DNA of 15,564 nt, taken from assembly GCA_029259835.1 (NCBI GenBank), contig JAJDEL010000935.1, forward strand, positions 1-15,564, given 5' to 3'. The number at the start of each line of letters is the position of its first letter. Within the stretch, counting starts at the first letter, position 1. Under the pieces are notes generated by a model. It had not been told where the DNA came from. It saw only the letters and a list, made by a program, of their open reading frames with translations, and ran no database searches. The translations under genes and the position numbers were made by a program. Source of the stretch: Planctomicrobium sp. GTDB lineage: Bacteria > Planctomycetota > Planctomycetia > Planctomycetales > Planctomycetaceae. Below, one piece after another: positions 8,018 through 15,564 of the stretch.

Positions 8018-8239
8018 TTATTCACAGACAAGACTCAACATATGACCCTCTGTATTATGGCGTTGCGCCATTGAACGTTCTAGTTCATCGAGGAAGTGAT
8101 CAATCACATCTTGCTTGGTTTCCCAGCGACTTTCCCAGTTCAAAAACTGTTTTTCATCAATTTGATATGGGACTTGAGGTGAAGTGTCCGTCCGTTGATC
8201 GTGGTTTCTGGCTCCATCCTGCATTTCTGAGTGCGACAT
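8018..8239 (-). CDS. Small hypothetical protein, 73 residues
   Basis: A 73-residue soluble, charged ORF in the gap between nnrD and the efflux regulator. The ATG at 8239 is preceded by a GA-rich GAGAGAG element at 5-base spacing, a plausible ribosome binding site. Codon choice (many GAT, GAA, CAA and CGC) resembles the neighbours. The second half (about residues 28-60) looks like an amphipathic helix with Trp residues, and there is no signal peptide, membrane segment or Cys pair. I do not recognise the family. It could be a real planctomycete-specific small protein or chance; the plus-strand frame across the same region (7879-8256) looks less protein-like. Confidence 0.45.
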   Translation of the reverse strand: MSHSEMQDGARNHDQRTDTSPQVPYQIDEKQFLNWESRWETKQDVIDHFLDELERSMAQRHNTEGHMLSLVCE

Positions 8240-8375
8240 ACAGGCTCTCTCTCTAAGGGTGATAACTACCCTGGAGATCGGTCAGATCGGGATGAATTTC
8301 TGAGAGTTTAGGTAGAAGCGGAAGACTTTTCCGTATTCGAAGAGTTGGTAAGCCGGGTAACCTTTACAACCGGTT
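8240..8375. other. Intergenic region between small ORF and nnrD
   Basis: These 136 bases downstream of the nnrD stop hold no convincing gene. No strong hairpin followed by a T-run was seen, only a weak short dyad near CGGAA...TTCCG (about 8320-8335). Any promoter for the small ORF would have to lie here, but I see no good match. Confidence 0.4.
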
Positions 8376-9239
8376 TCACGCTGTGTTCTGGATCTCCTTC
8401 CAGGCATACGGAAGGAATTCGAGAAGGTCGGACGCGATCATAGCTCGCGGGGTCAGTTCTTCAGCGGCGAGATCGCCTGCGATGCCGTGAGCGCAAACTC
8501 CAAGCTGTGCGGCTTCGAATGCAGACATCCCTTGAGCAAGCAGACTGACAATCACACCAGTCAAAACATCACCTGTCCCACCGGTTCCCATTCCGGAATT
8601 GCCGGTTTGGTTGGTGTAGACTCGCAGACCATCGGTGACGATTGTTCCGGCTCCTTTCAGAACCAGAACGACTTTGTGATCCGCAGCAAATTGCAAAGCA
8701 AGCGATTCGCGATTCTGTTGAACGAAAGAAATTTCCTTCCCGATGAGCTTGGCGAACTCCCCAGGATGCGGAGTAAGGACGCGAACTCCAACATGGTCCT
8801 TCAGCACTTCAGGATGACCCGCCAAAGCGTTCAACGCATCCGCATCAAACACGAGAGGATGCACTGTTGTGCGGTAAACTTGAGACACCATACGGTCCAA
8901 TTCTTCTGACCGACCAAGTCCGGGGCCAACGGCTCCAGCGTTTGCAATCGCAAGTCGCGATTCAATTGCTGGCAGGGCATCGTACGTGATTCTGCCGTGA
9001 GAATCTCCTGTGAGTGGAATGGTGAGGTACGAAGGTTCGAACGCCGCAACTGTCGGAAGAATGACATCTGGAACGACCAATGAGACAAGCCCTGCTCCGC
9101 TGCGCAGTGCGCCCATTCCAGCCAGCGAAACTGAACCTGCCATTCCAGTGCTACCGCCAACGATGATTGCTCGCCCGAACGTTCCCTTGTGACCATCGTC
9201 CGGACGATCAGGGAGTGCTGGAAGGGGTGATACCGACAT
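8376..9239 (-). CDS. nnrD: ADP/ATP-dependent (S)-NAD(P)H-hydrate dehydratase
   Basis: A 287-residue protein of the YjeF C-terminal (ribokinase-like) family. It repairs hydrated NADH and NADPH by dehydrating the S-epimer at the expense of ADP (bacterial NnrD) or ATP. Family motifs are in order: HKGTFGRAIIVGGSTGMAG (17-35), GPGLGRS (105-111), FDADALNAL (131-139), TPHPGE (156-161), VLKGAGTIVTDG and NSGMGTGGTGDVLTG (214-228), the last with the catalytic Asp224. Length matches the stand-alone dehydratase, so the epimerase domain (NnrE) found fused in E. coli is absent and must be encoded elsewhere if present. An SD-like GGAG sits 5 bases before the ATG at 9239. It is probably transcribed alone, since a terminator separates it from upstream ilvD. 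Confidence 0.93.
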   Translation of the reverse strand: MSVSPLPALPDRPDDGHKGTFGRAIIVGGSTGMAGSVSLAGMGALRSGAGLVSLVVPDVILPTVAAFEPSYLTIPLTGDSHGRITYDALPAIESRLAIANAGAVGPGLGRSEELDRMVSQVYRTTVHPLVFDADALNALAGHPEVLKDHVGVRVLTPHPGEFAKLIGKEISFVQQNRESLALQFAADHKVVLVLKGAGTIVTDGLRVYTNQTGNSGMGTGGTGDVLTGVIVSLLAQGMSAFEAAQLGVCAHGIAGDLAAEELTPRAMIASDLLEFLPYAWKEIQNTA

Positions 9240-9277
9240 GAGAACTCCAAATGAAAACGCGAATTTGTCTCACGTTT

Positions 9278-9306
9278 ATTCTCGCACTTTGCGACTGGAA
9301 TCTCAA
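9278..9306 (-). promoter_or_regulatory. Candidate promoter for nnrD
   Basis: On the minus strand TTGAGA (9301-9306, five of six -35 matches) and GAGAAT (9278-9283, four of six -10 matches) are separated by 17 bases. The predicted start near 9271 leaves a leader of about 30 bases before the nnrD SD and ATG. A weak sequence match only. Confidence 0.3.
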
Positions 9307-9468
9307 TTGGTCAGTCGATTCTCATGCCTTCTCAGGCTTCAAATGATGGATCGTCAACACGAAAACCGCACTCCGATGTCGTGCCCGTCAGACTGAGTGA
9401 TTCATCACAGCACGATTGAGACTGCAATAGTCCAACTTAGGAGTCGCGTGGTATGAAGCCACCAAATT

Positions 9469-9501
9469 AAAAGCCCGGCATTTTAGAAATGCCGGGCTTT
9501 T
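9469..9501 (-). terminator. Intrinsic terminator downstream of ilvD (bidirectional-looking)
   Basis: A near-perfect hairpin. The arm AAAAGCCCGGCATTT (9469-9483) pairs with AAATGCCGGGCTTTT (9487-9501), with a 3-base loop and a GC-rich core. It lies 38 bases after the ilvD stop. Read in the ilvD direction the stem ends in TTTT followed by AATTT; on the plus strand it ends in TTTTT. It probably ends ilvD transcription and insulates nnrD from it. The 228 bases between it and the nnrD start (9240-9468) show no gene. Confidence 0.88.
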
Positions 9502-9538
9502 TCGCTGTGAATGTAGCACTTTATTCGCGTGCAGCTCC

Positions 9539-11218
9539 TTACTCGTCAGTCACGCAGCCTTCGCTGGCGCTCTTTACATTCTTGATGTATTTATAGAGCG
9601 TACCGCGTGTGAATTTATACTCTGGCTCATTCCAGTCGGCTTTTCGTTGAGCAAGTTCTTCTTCGGAGATCGCGATATTGATCTCGTTGACTTCGGCATC
9701 GACTGTGATCTGGTCACCGTTTTGCACAAGTGCAATCGGTCCTCCTTCTTGCGCTTCAGGTGTGACATGACCGATGATGAATCCATGCGATCCGCCAGAG
9801 AATCTGCCATCTGTGATCAAGGCAACTTTGTCACCCAAGCCGACTCCCATCAACGCGGATGTCGGCGTGAGCATTTCCGGCATTCCCGGGCCACCTTTCG
9901 GGCCTTCGTAGCGAATGATAATGACTTCGCCCCCTGTGATTTCATTTTTCTCAAGTCCACTCAACATCTCTTCTTCACTGTCGTAGCACAAAGCCGGCCC
10001 ATTGAAGACCAATCCTTCTTTTCCAGTGATCTTAGCGACGGCACCGTCTGGACAAAAATTCCCCCGCATGATTCTCAGGTGTCCAGTTTTCTTGATCGGA
10101 TGCTCCAAATCATGGACGATGTCCTGATCTTCATCCAAAGCTGGGACTGACTCCAAATTCTCTGCGAGAGTCTTGCCGGTCACGGTCAGGCAATCACCGT
10201 TGATGAGACCTTTGCCAAGCAGGTACTTGAGGACCGCTGGCGTTCCCCCAACCTGATGCAAATCTTCCATGACATATTTCCCGGAAGGTTTGAGATCTGC
10301 CAGGTATGGGATTCTGTCAGAAACAGCCTGGAAGTCATCGATTGTCAAATTGATGTCAGCACTACGAGCAATTGCTATTAAGTGCAAGACCGCGTTCGTC
10401 GAGCCTCCCAAAGTCATGATGAGGACCATTGCATTTTCGAGCGAATCACGCGTAATGATATCGCGAGGTTTGATGTCTTTCTCCATCAGGTTGAGAACGG
10501 CTTTTCCAGAGTCGATGCACTCCTGAGTTTTCGCCGGATCTTCTGCCGGGATTGATGACGAATACGGCAGCGACATTCCCATCGCTTCGATTGCCGAGGC
10601 CATCGTGTTCGCCGTGTACATTCCTCCACAAGCTCCGGCTCCGGGACAGGAACGTTTGACAATTTCCTGCCTTTCTTCATCCGTAATCCGACCAGCGAGG
10701 TATTCTCCGTACGACTGAAACGCAGAGACGATGTCTAGCTTCTCATTACTCAGCCCGCAGCCTGCTTTAATCGTTCCACCATAGACCATAATTGCCGGGC
10801 GATTCAGCCGCGCCATGGCCATCACGCAACCAGGCATGTTTTTATCGCAACCAGGCAAGGTCACCAGGGCATCGTACCACTGGGCACCCATCACCGTTTC
10901 AATCGAGTCGGCGATCAAATCGCGGGACTGAAGCGAATAGCTCATCCCGTCTGTTCCCATTGAAATTCCGTCGCTGACGCCAATCGTATTAAACCGCATC
11001 CCAATCAAGTCGGCCTCTTCAACACCATCTTTGACGTTCTTTGCCAGGTCGAGGAGGTGCATGTTGCACGAATTCCCCTCATACCAGCAGGATGCGATCC
11101 CGACCTGCGCCTTGTTCATATCCTCTTCAGTCATGCCAGTGGCGTACAGCATCGCCTGTGAGGCACCTTGAGAGCGAGGCTGGGTAATTTTCGCGGAGAA
11201 TTTGTTCAGTTCAGTCAT
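9539..11218 (-). CDS. ilvD: Dihydroxy-acid dehydratase
   Basis: A 559-residue enzyme of the IlvD/Edd family. It dehydrates 2,3-dihydroxy-isovalerate and 2,3-dihydroxy-3-methylvalerate to the 2-oxo acids in valine, leucine and isoleucine synthesis, in the cytoplasm. Three cluster cysteines are in the expected places: GNSCNMH (Cys51), GCDKNMPGC (Cys124) and [11 protein letters not shown] (Cys197). This is the pattern of the [2Fe-2S] dehydratases. The catalytic C-terminal motif [14 protein letters not shown] is present. Length is typical of the shorter bacterial type. The sugar-acid dehydratases of the same family are a less likely alternative given the overall match to the branched-chain enzyme. 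The ATG at 11218 has no strong SD. No other ilv gene lies nearby. Confidence 0.96.
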   Translation of the reverse strand: MTELNKFSAKITQPRSQGASQAMLYATGMTEEDMNKAQVGIASCWYEGNSCNMHLLDLAKNVKDGVEEADLIGMRFNTIGVSDGISMGTDGMSYSLQSRDLIADSIETVMGAQWYDALVTLPGCDKNMPGCVMAMARLNRPAIMVYGGTIKAGCGLSNEKLDIVSAFQSYGEYLAGRITDEERQEIVKRSCPGAGACGGMYTANTMASAIEAMGMSLPYSSSIPAEDPAKTQECIDSGKAVLNLMEKDIKPRDIITRDSLENAMVLIMTLGGSTNAVLHLIAIARSADINLTIDDFQAVSDRIPYLADLKPSGKYVMEDLHQVGGTPAVLKYLLGKGLINGDCLTVTGKTLAENLESVPALDEDQDIVHDLEHPIKKTGHLRIMRGNFCPDGAVAKITGKEGLVFNGPALCYDSEEEMLSGLEKNEITGGEVIIIRYEGPKGGPGMPEMLTPTSALMGVGLGDKVALITDGRFSGGSHGFIIGHVTPEAQEGGPIALVQNGDQITVDAEVNEINIAISEEELAQRKADWNEPEYKFTRGTLYKYIKNVKSASEGCVTDE

Positions 11219-11635
11219 TGTTCGTCTTAAGAGGTAGGGGCTAAGGGCAAGTTGTCATTCACGAGGCAGTTTGACGACTTTTCAGGAATGAGTCGAGCCA
11301 CCGAGAAAAAGTTCGGAGCCTCATCGACTTTGATTGATCTGATTCCTCCAGACAGTCGCAGAGCGAAGTTCATTCATACCACGTGATCTCAGGCCGACTC
11401 AACGATTCCGTACGATTAAAATGATTATCCAGCGGAGATGCAAACACCAAACCGATTGGGCACTCGCTGTTAGATTTTTACTACCTCCTCACCGATCAAT
11501 CTCATCGCAAATTCTCCAATACCACGGCGTTTCACGCTGTTCCGTGATCAATTGTGAAGTACGGTACAATTGATGCATTTCGTTCCATGTCATTGACAGA
11601 TAATGAAAAGCTTCTCCGCATGATTGGCAGGAAAC
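11219..11635. other. Divergent intergenic region between ilvD and the KAS III gene
   Basis: These 417 bases separate two divergently transcribed genes; the open frames here look like chance. On the minus strand TTGAGT (11397-11402) and TATGAA (11373-11378), spaced 18 bases, form a weak candidate ilvD promoter with a leader of about 150 bases. On the plus strand an imperfect palindrome AATTGT...GTAC...ACAATT (11550-11571) overlaps a TACAAT box (11565-11570), possibly a promoter or operator for the downstream gene. No T-box, tRNA or known riboswitch was recognised. Confidence 0.4.
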
Positions 11636-12631
11636 ATGAAATTGCGAAAGACGACGCAGCCACTGCATCAATCAGAACCGTCACAATCACTTCAACAAAG
11701 TGCTTTGACATGTTCATTGTTAGGAACTGGCGCGGCGTTTGGGAGTCGAGTTATCCCAAATCGTTACTTCGTAGACACGCTTCAACTCGACACGACAGAA
11801 GAATGGATTGAACAGAAGACCGGGATTCTCGAACGTCGGCACGTCAATACTGAAACCCTCACCGATCTCTGTATTGAAGCCGCCCAGGAATCTCTCGCAC
11901 AATCAAAACTCGATCCTGCTTCAATCGATCTCATTATTGTTGCGACATCGACTTCAGACTATTGCATGCCTTCGACGGCCTGTATGGTGCAACGCGCGTT
12001 GGGGGCGACTCATGCCGTGGCGTTTGATTTGAATGCTGCCTGTGCCGGGTTTGTGCATGCTCTCGAAGCAGCTTCGCGGTGGATTGCTCCTTCAACACAG
12101 AACGCATTGATTATTGGGGCCGACTGCGGTTCTCAATTGACCGACCAGAATGACCGACTGACTGCGGTCTTTTTTGGAGATGCCGCAGGTGCGGCGGTCT
12201 TGAGTTCAAACGGCTCTGGAAGAATCCTCTCTTCATACTTACGAAGTTCTGGAAATGACGAAGCTCTGATTGCCAAGTCGGGCGAAAAGCTGAGCATGAA
12301 TGGTCGTCAAGTTTGGGAGTTTGCGACGCGCGTCTTGCCTGAGACCGTTCGCCAGTTAGCAGATCGAGCCAAGGTCTCTGTTGACGATATCGAGTTGATC
12401 ATTCCACATCAGGCAAACCTCAACATTCTGCAAACTGCCGCAGAAGAATTACAAATCAGCATGGATCGGGTGATGGTGAATCTTGACCGTTTCGGAAATA
12501 CAATCGCTGCCAGCATCCCGGTTGCACTCGATGAAGCCCTCAGAGATGGTCGCATACATCGCGGAGATCTCATTGCCCTGGTCGGCTATGGAGCCGGTCT
12601 CACCTGGGGAGGACAGTTGTGGCAAATCTAA
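11636..12631 (+). CDS. Beta-ketoacyl-ACP synthase III-like condensing enzyme
   Basis: A thiolase-fold enzyme of the FabH/KAS III family, which condenses an acyl-CoA with malonyl-ACP to start fatty-acid or related acyl chains. The triad is complete: Cys136 in NAACAGF, His258 in IIPHQAN and Asn288 in RFGNTIAASIP (numbering from the ATG at 11636). The FFGDAAGAAVL and GYGAGLTWG motifs are also present. The N-terminus is unusual: about 28 polar residues precede the usual LLGTGAAF start of the fold. The frame also allows a TTG start at 11624, right after a stop codon; 11636 has an AGGA element close upstream. A primary FabH is usually in a fab cluster, and none is visible here, so a secondary KAS III with another acyl substrate is possible. 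The GNAT gene follows 62 bases later on the same strand. Confidence 0.92.
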   Translation: MKLRKTTQPLHQSEPSQSLQQSALTCSLLGTGAAFGSRVIPNRYFVDTLQLDTTEEWIEQKTGILERRHVNTETLTDLCIEAAQESLAQSKLDPASIDLIIVATSTSDYCMPSTACMVQRALGATHAVAFDLNAACAGFVHALEAASRWIAPSTQNALIIGADCGSQLTDQNDRLTAVFFGDAAGAAVLSSNGSGRILSSYLRSSGNDEALIAKSGEKLSMNGRQVWEFATRVLPETVRQLADRAKVSVDDIELIIPHQANLNILQTAAEELQISMDRVMVNLDRFGNTIAASIPVALDEALRDGRIHRGDLIALVGYGAGLTWGGQLWQI

Positions 12632-12693
12632 AATCTCGGCGGTCGCCGTTTCAATGCCTCAGGAAATCGTGACTTTCCTCTGCTTTACTGAAC

Positions 12694-13410
12694 ATGCAAT
12701 TTCTCCAGAATAATAAGTACGTCATGGGAAACCCCATAAAAACACTTTTGAAAATTACTCAGTCTTACGGACCGAAGGCAGGTGGAGTTTACCTCGTCAA
12801 CAAACTGGGATGTGTCTCTTGCAAAATTGTTGTCGAACATCTCGTCACATTGCCGGTCGATCAGATCAGCGATAGCGGTCCGTTGCCTGTTGGGTTTGAA
12901 GCTCGTTGGCTAACACCAGAAGAAGTTCGCGAATTCTCACAGGATATCGGCAACGACCTGCCTCTGGAATTCGTGGAAAACATAAAGAGCAACAACCGTT
13001 GCTTCGGGATTTTGACGCAAGGCCGACTTGCAGCCTATGGTTGGTATGCATTGCACCAGGTCGAACCGAAATACTTCTTTCAAGTCGGAATGCAGCTACC
13101 ACCGAACCTGGTGTACATGCACAAAGGATTCACACATCCCGACTACCGCGGTCAACGTCTGCACGCGATGGGAATGCAACGAGCATTGCAATCACTCAGC
13201 GAGGAAGGTGTGGAAGCGATCATCTCGACTGTTGACTGGACCAACTTCGCGTCTCTGAGAAGTTGTGATCGATTGGGCTACCAACGGCTTGGACGACTCA
13301 TGAAATGTACCCTGCTTGGTCGCACCTTCAGTCGATTCCCCGTCGCCGCAGTCCAATTCGGTATTACTCAAGGCTCCCAACGTCCTTCACTGGCTCCTGC
13401 ACAGGGTTGA
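12694..13410 (+). CDS. GNAT-family N-acetyltransferase
   Basis: A 238-residue protein with a C-terminal GNAT fold: acetyl-CoA-binding motif A at about residues 145-165 (FTHPDYRGQRLHAMGM) and motif B around TVDWTNFASLRSCDRLGYQRLG. The N-terminal 65 residues (KITQSYGPKAGGVYLVNKLG and following) are not part of the GNAT core and resemble a family-specific leader that I do not recognise. The acceptor substrate is unknown. It lies 62 bases downstream of the KAS III-like gene with no terminator between, so the two may be co-transcribed and could act in one acyl or lipid modification route. The start is uncertain: ATG at 12694 or in frame at 12724 (MGNPIKTLL), neither with a clear SD. Confidence 0.82.
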   Translation: MQFLQNNKYVMGNPIKTLLKITQSYGPKAGGVYLVNKLGCVSCKIVVEHLVTLPVDQISDSGPLPVGFEARWLTPEEVREFSQDIGNDLPLEFVENIKSNNRCFGILTQGRLAAYGWYALHQVEPKYFFQVGMQLPPNLVYMHKGFTHPDYRGQRLHAMGMQRALQSLSEEGVEAIISTVDWTNFASLRSCDRLGYQRLGRLMKCTLLGRTFSRFPVAAVQFGITQGSQRPSLAPAQG

Positions 13411-13511
13411 TTCACTTTGCCCGCTCCTCACCGACGCAATCAATCGTAGCGTAGGTGAAGCAAGTCATTGATAATTGGTGGGGTACGTTCTCGATTTTGC
13501 TATTGATGACC

Positions 13512-13541
13512 TTGACGAGTCGCTATGACCCGATTTCTAAT
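13512..13541 (+). promoter_or_regulatory. Candidate promoter for the NTF2-like/sulfite oxidase pair
   Basis: TTGACG (13512-13517) and TCTAAT (13536-13541) each match the sigma-70 consensus at five of six positions, with an 18-base spacer. A start near 13548 would give a leader of about 38 bases before the ATG at 13586. It lies in the 175-base gap after the GNAT gene, which has no other obvious signal. Confidence 0.42.
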
Positions 13542-13585
13542 GCGTCTATCGAGGATGTTCTTTAGAAGCTAAGAGACGCACGGTC

Positions 13586-14014
13586 ATGATCCGATCACTC
13601 CTGATGATTTCTGTGTTCTCTTACGTATTCCAAGTTTGCGTGAGTGGGTATTCTGAAGAGCAAGAAAAGAACCCGGTCTTTCAGGTGATTCAGAAGAATC
13701 TCAAGGCAGCGGAACAAGAAGATCTCGATGCCATGATGGCAACAATTCATCCTCAAAACCCCGGTTTTGAGCAAACTCGAAAAGCCGCACTCAATTTGTT
13801 TGAACGCGTTGATCTCAAGTACACCGTCAAAGACCTCAAAGTCTTGAGCACGAGCGAATCAGAAATTAAAGTCGCTTTTAAGCAGACAATGCGAAAAATA
13901 CGCGGAGGCGTGTTTAGCAACAATACGATCACCGGAGTTCACGTACTGCGAAAACACGAAAGTAAGTGGAAGTTCTTTGGTACTGAAATCCAGAAAATTG
14001 AATTTCCAGACTGA
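13586..14014 (+). CDS. Secreted small NTF2/SnoaL-like protein of unknown function
   Basis: A 142-residue protein with an N-terminal Sec-type signal: Arg3, hydrophobic residues 4-20, then a polar YSEEQEKN stretch. There is no good lipobox around Cys18. The mature part begins with a helix FQVIQKNLKAAEQEDLDAMM, followed by THP-like residues and alternating strands (LKYTVKDLKVL, EIKVAFKQTM, KWKFFGTEIQKIEF). This order of helix, conserved early His and beta-strands is typical of the NTF2/SnoaL cone fold. No catalytic motif can be assigned. It is 25 bases upstream of the sulfite oxidase-type gene and probably shares its transcript, and both products are exported. Fold and function are inferred from pattern only. 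Confidence 0.75.
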   Translation: MIRSLLMISVFSYVFQVCVSGYSEEQEKNPVFQVIQKNLKAAEQEDLDAMMATIHPQNPGFEQTRKAALNLFERVDLKYTVKDLKVLSTSESEIKVAFKQTMRKIRGGVFSNNTITGVHVLRKHESKWKFFGTEIQKIEFPD

Positions 14015-14039
14015 CTGACACGTCACCATAAACAGCACA

Positions 14040-15302
14040 ATGAGTCACCCTATGAATTACGATGAACATCTCCAAGCGACGCGGCGTTTCTTTCTTCAGG
14101 TTGTCGCTGGTGGTGCGGCTTCGGGGTTGTTGGCTCGCACGGTGAGGGCTGGGGAACTTCCGACGGACTGCGCGAAAGCTTGCGAAGATTTCCTCAGGAA
14201 GATGGAGTACCTCACTCCGCAAGCAGAGTTCCGAAACGTCTCGCGCGGGACCCCTAAGCCGCATGATCTGTCAGATGAAAAGAAGCGCGAAGTCGGCTTA
14301 ACTCCGGAAACCTGGAAACTTGAAGTCGTCTCTGATCCCGACAACCCTGCCGATCTTGGTGAAGAGTTCACGAACGAAGCAGGGAATGCAATCGACTGGA
14401 AGATTCTGATGAAGTTGGCAGAGGAGCACTCCGTTCGTTTCGCCAAAGTAATCACGTGTAACAACATCGGTCGACCGCTGGGAATGGGGATTTGGGAAGG
14501 CGTGCCGCTGCGAAAAGTTATCTGGATGACGCGCCCTAAGCAAAACCTGAGGCGTGTTTTCTACAGTGGATTTCACAACGATGATCCGAAGCAGATTTTC
14601 CGTAGTTCGCTCCCCATCGGACGTGTCCTTGAAGATCCATTCGACTTGCCACCTGTGATCCTCTGCTACAAATTGAACGGACACTTACTCACCGGTGAAC
14701 GGGGTGCACCGGTCCGCATGGTCGTTCCGGAAACGTATGGATTCAAATCAGTCAAGTGGCTCAATCGACTTGTTCTCTCCAACATTCCTCATGCAAACGA
14801 CACGTACGCCGATGCGAATAATGATGTCGACAGTGGAATGAAAACGTTCGCGCAGAGCATGCTCAAACCTGATGCAATTAAAGACGGAGAGCCGATTCCG
14901 ATCACCGGATATGCTCAGGTCGGCGTCTCTGGACTGGCAAAAGTGCAAACGTTAATCCTGCCTCAAGACAAAGAATGGCTTGCGAGCGACCCGTATTTCA
15001 CGAAAGCCAACTGGACCGACGCTCACATTTTGCCTGCGCCGCAGACGTGGGGTGGCGACTTGCCAGATGGAAAACTTCCGTCCAACATTCATCAGTTCAA
15101 TTCTGAATCAGGTAAACCAGACAGTTGGCCGCTACGTCTCACAATGGCGCACTGGGCAACGGTTCTTCCTGGTCTCCCAGCAGGCAAGTACACGTTCCGC
15201 TGCCGCACTATCGATTCCAAAGGCCAAGCCCAACCCATGCCCCGACCGTTCCGTAAATCGGGGAGGAACAAGATTGAAGCTGTGGAAATTGAGGTCACTT
15301 GA
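14040..15302 (+). CDS. Tat-exported sulfite oxidase-type molybdopterin enzyme
   Basis: A 420-residue oxidoreductase of the sulfite oxidase family. It has a Tat signal at the N-terminus (TRRFFLQVVAGGAASGLLA, twin Arg at 15-16), so it folds with its molybdenum cofactor before export to the periplasm. The predicted Mo-ligand Cys140 lies in ITCNNIGRPLG. The family segments GAPVRMVVPETYGFKSVKWL (222-241) and a C-terminal Ig-like dimerisation region ending with GKYTFRCRTIDSKGQAQP follow. Family members oxidise sulfite or reduce sulfoxides, and the electron partner (usually a cytochrome c) is not in the window. The first about 90 residues include the short CAKACEDFL segment. Start 14040 and an in-frame ATG at 14052 are both possible; neither has an SD. 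Substrate cannot be assigned from the sequence. Confidence 0.9.
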   Translation: MSHPMNYDEHLQATRRFFLQVVAGGAASGLLARTVRAGELPTDCAKACEDFLRKMEYLTPQAEFRNVSRGTPKPHDLSDEKKREVGLTPETWKLEVVSDPDNPADLGEEFTNEAGNAIDWKILMKLAEEHSVRFAKVITCNNIGRPLGMGIWEGVPLRKVIWMTRPKQNLRRVFYSGFHNDDPKQIFRSSLPIGRVLEDPFDLPPVILCYKLNGHLLTGERGAPVRMVVPETYGFKSVKWLNRLVLSNIPHANDTYADANNDVDSGMKTFAQSMLKPDAIKDGEPIPITGYAQVGVSGLAKVQTLILPQDKEWLASDPYFTKANWTDAHILPAPQTWGGDLPDGKLPSNIHQFNSESGKPDSWPLRLTMAHWATVLPGLPAGKYTFRCRTIDSKGQAQPMPRPFRKSGRNKIEAVEIEVT

Positions 15303-15564
15303 GTGAACTCGTATTCATTTTGTTTTCAGTCGCTTTAGTGTTGGTTTTCAAATGTGTCTATGATTTGGTCGAAATCCAACTCGCTGTCTTGCAAGTCCTC
15401 GGCCCAACACGTGCGGCACTCAGCGAGTCTCCTACTTAGTCGTCCCTGAAAAAGTCGGGGTTGGAACGTTGGTTTTGAGATGGGTGGGTTGAGGGGAGGC
15501 CGTTTGTTCTTGGTGAGTGCTGTTGGTGATCTTACGTTGCCAGAATGGGGTTCGGCAAACTCTT
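15303..15564. other. Right-edge region with no convincing gene; G/T-rich tract
   Basis: No terminator was found after the sulfite oxidase gene. The stretch at about 15456-15535 is unusually G/T-rich and C-poor on the plus strand. On the minus strand a frame is open from the window end to a stop at 15335-15337 (75 residues, ending with LDFDQIIDTFENQH). Its last 30 codons look protein-like but the rest is Pro/Thr/Lys-rich and unlike its neighbours. It may be the end of a gene that begins beyond the window, or chance. Confidence 0.3.

Noticed and set aside
7879..8256. 125-residue plus-strand open frame
   Set aside because: It overlaps the start, promoter and operator of the efflux regulator and its translation is low-complexity with no recognisable fold; the minus-strand ORF at 8018-8239 fits better.
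11489..11717. 60-61 residue minus-strand frames upstream of the KAS III-like gene
   Set aside because: They overlap each other and the probable promoter and 5' end of the plus-strand gene, and have no protein-like pattern or ribosome site.
1..15564. CRISPR array, tRNA, rRNA, insertion sequence or prophage
   Set aside because: No regularly spaced direct repeats, no recognised RNA gene, and no transposase, integrase or flanking inverted repeats were found.

Overview
This window looks like part of the chromosome of a Gram-negative bacterium, most likely a planctomycete-type organism. That assignment is an inference from roughly 50 % GC, weak or absent Shine-Dalgarno sequences, and a mix of an RND efflux pump, a Tat-exported sulfite oxidase and several families common in Planctomycetota. 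No rRNA, tRNA, CRISPR array or insertion sequence was recognised. The window is gene-dense and mostly ordinary, apart from its left edge.

Bases 1-2635 (+) hold a tightly coupled four-gene DNA-repair operon. Its order is a Rad50/SbcC-like N-terminal half that stops just after a CPVCGG zinc hook (cut by the window edge), a complete Mre11/SbcD-like metallophosphoesterase, a 109-residue coiled-coil protein, and a Rad50-like C-terminal ATPase lobe with Walker B and H-loop. The stop/start overlaps are 4, 8 and 4 bases. The natural reading is a Rad50 ATPase split over two or three polypeptides, with the nuclease gene placed between the halves. This is the most interesting part of the window.

Bases 2648-7907 (-) hold a TetR-type regulator, a membrane fusion protein and an RND permease, joined by ATGA overlaps. 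A strong promoter-like sequence and a perfect 10-bp inverted repeat lie directly upstream of the regulator, which suggests autorepression of the whole efflux operon. No outer-membrane channel gene is present.

Bases 8018-11218 (-) hold a doubtful 73-residue small ORF, a stand-alone NAD(P)H-hydrate dehydratase (nnrD type), and dihydroxy-acid dehydratase (ilvD). A clear hairpin terminator follows ilvD.

Bases 11636-13410 (+) hold a beta-ketoacyl-ACP synthase III-like enzyme followed by a GNAT acetyltransferase. Bases 13586-15302 (+) hold a secreted small NTF2-like protein and a Tat-exported sulfite oxidase-type molybdoenzyme, probably co-transcribed from a promoter near 13512-13541. The last 260 bases contain no convincing gene, only a weak open frame on the minus strand and a markedly G/T-rich stretch.
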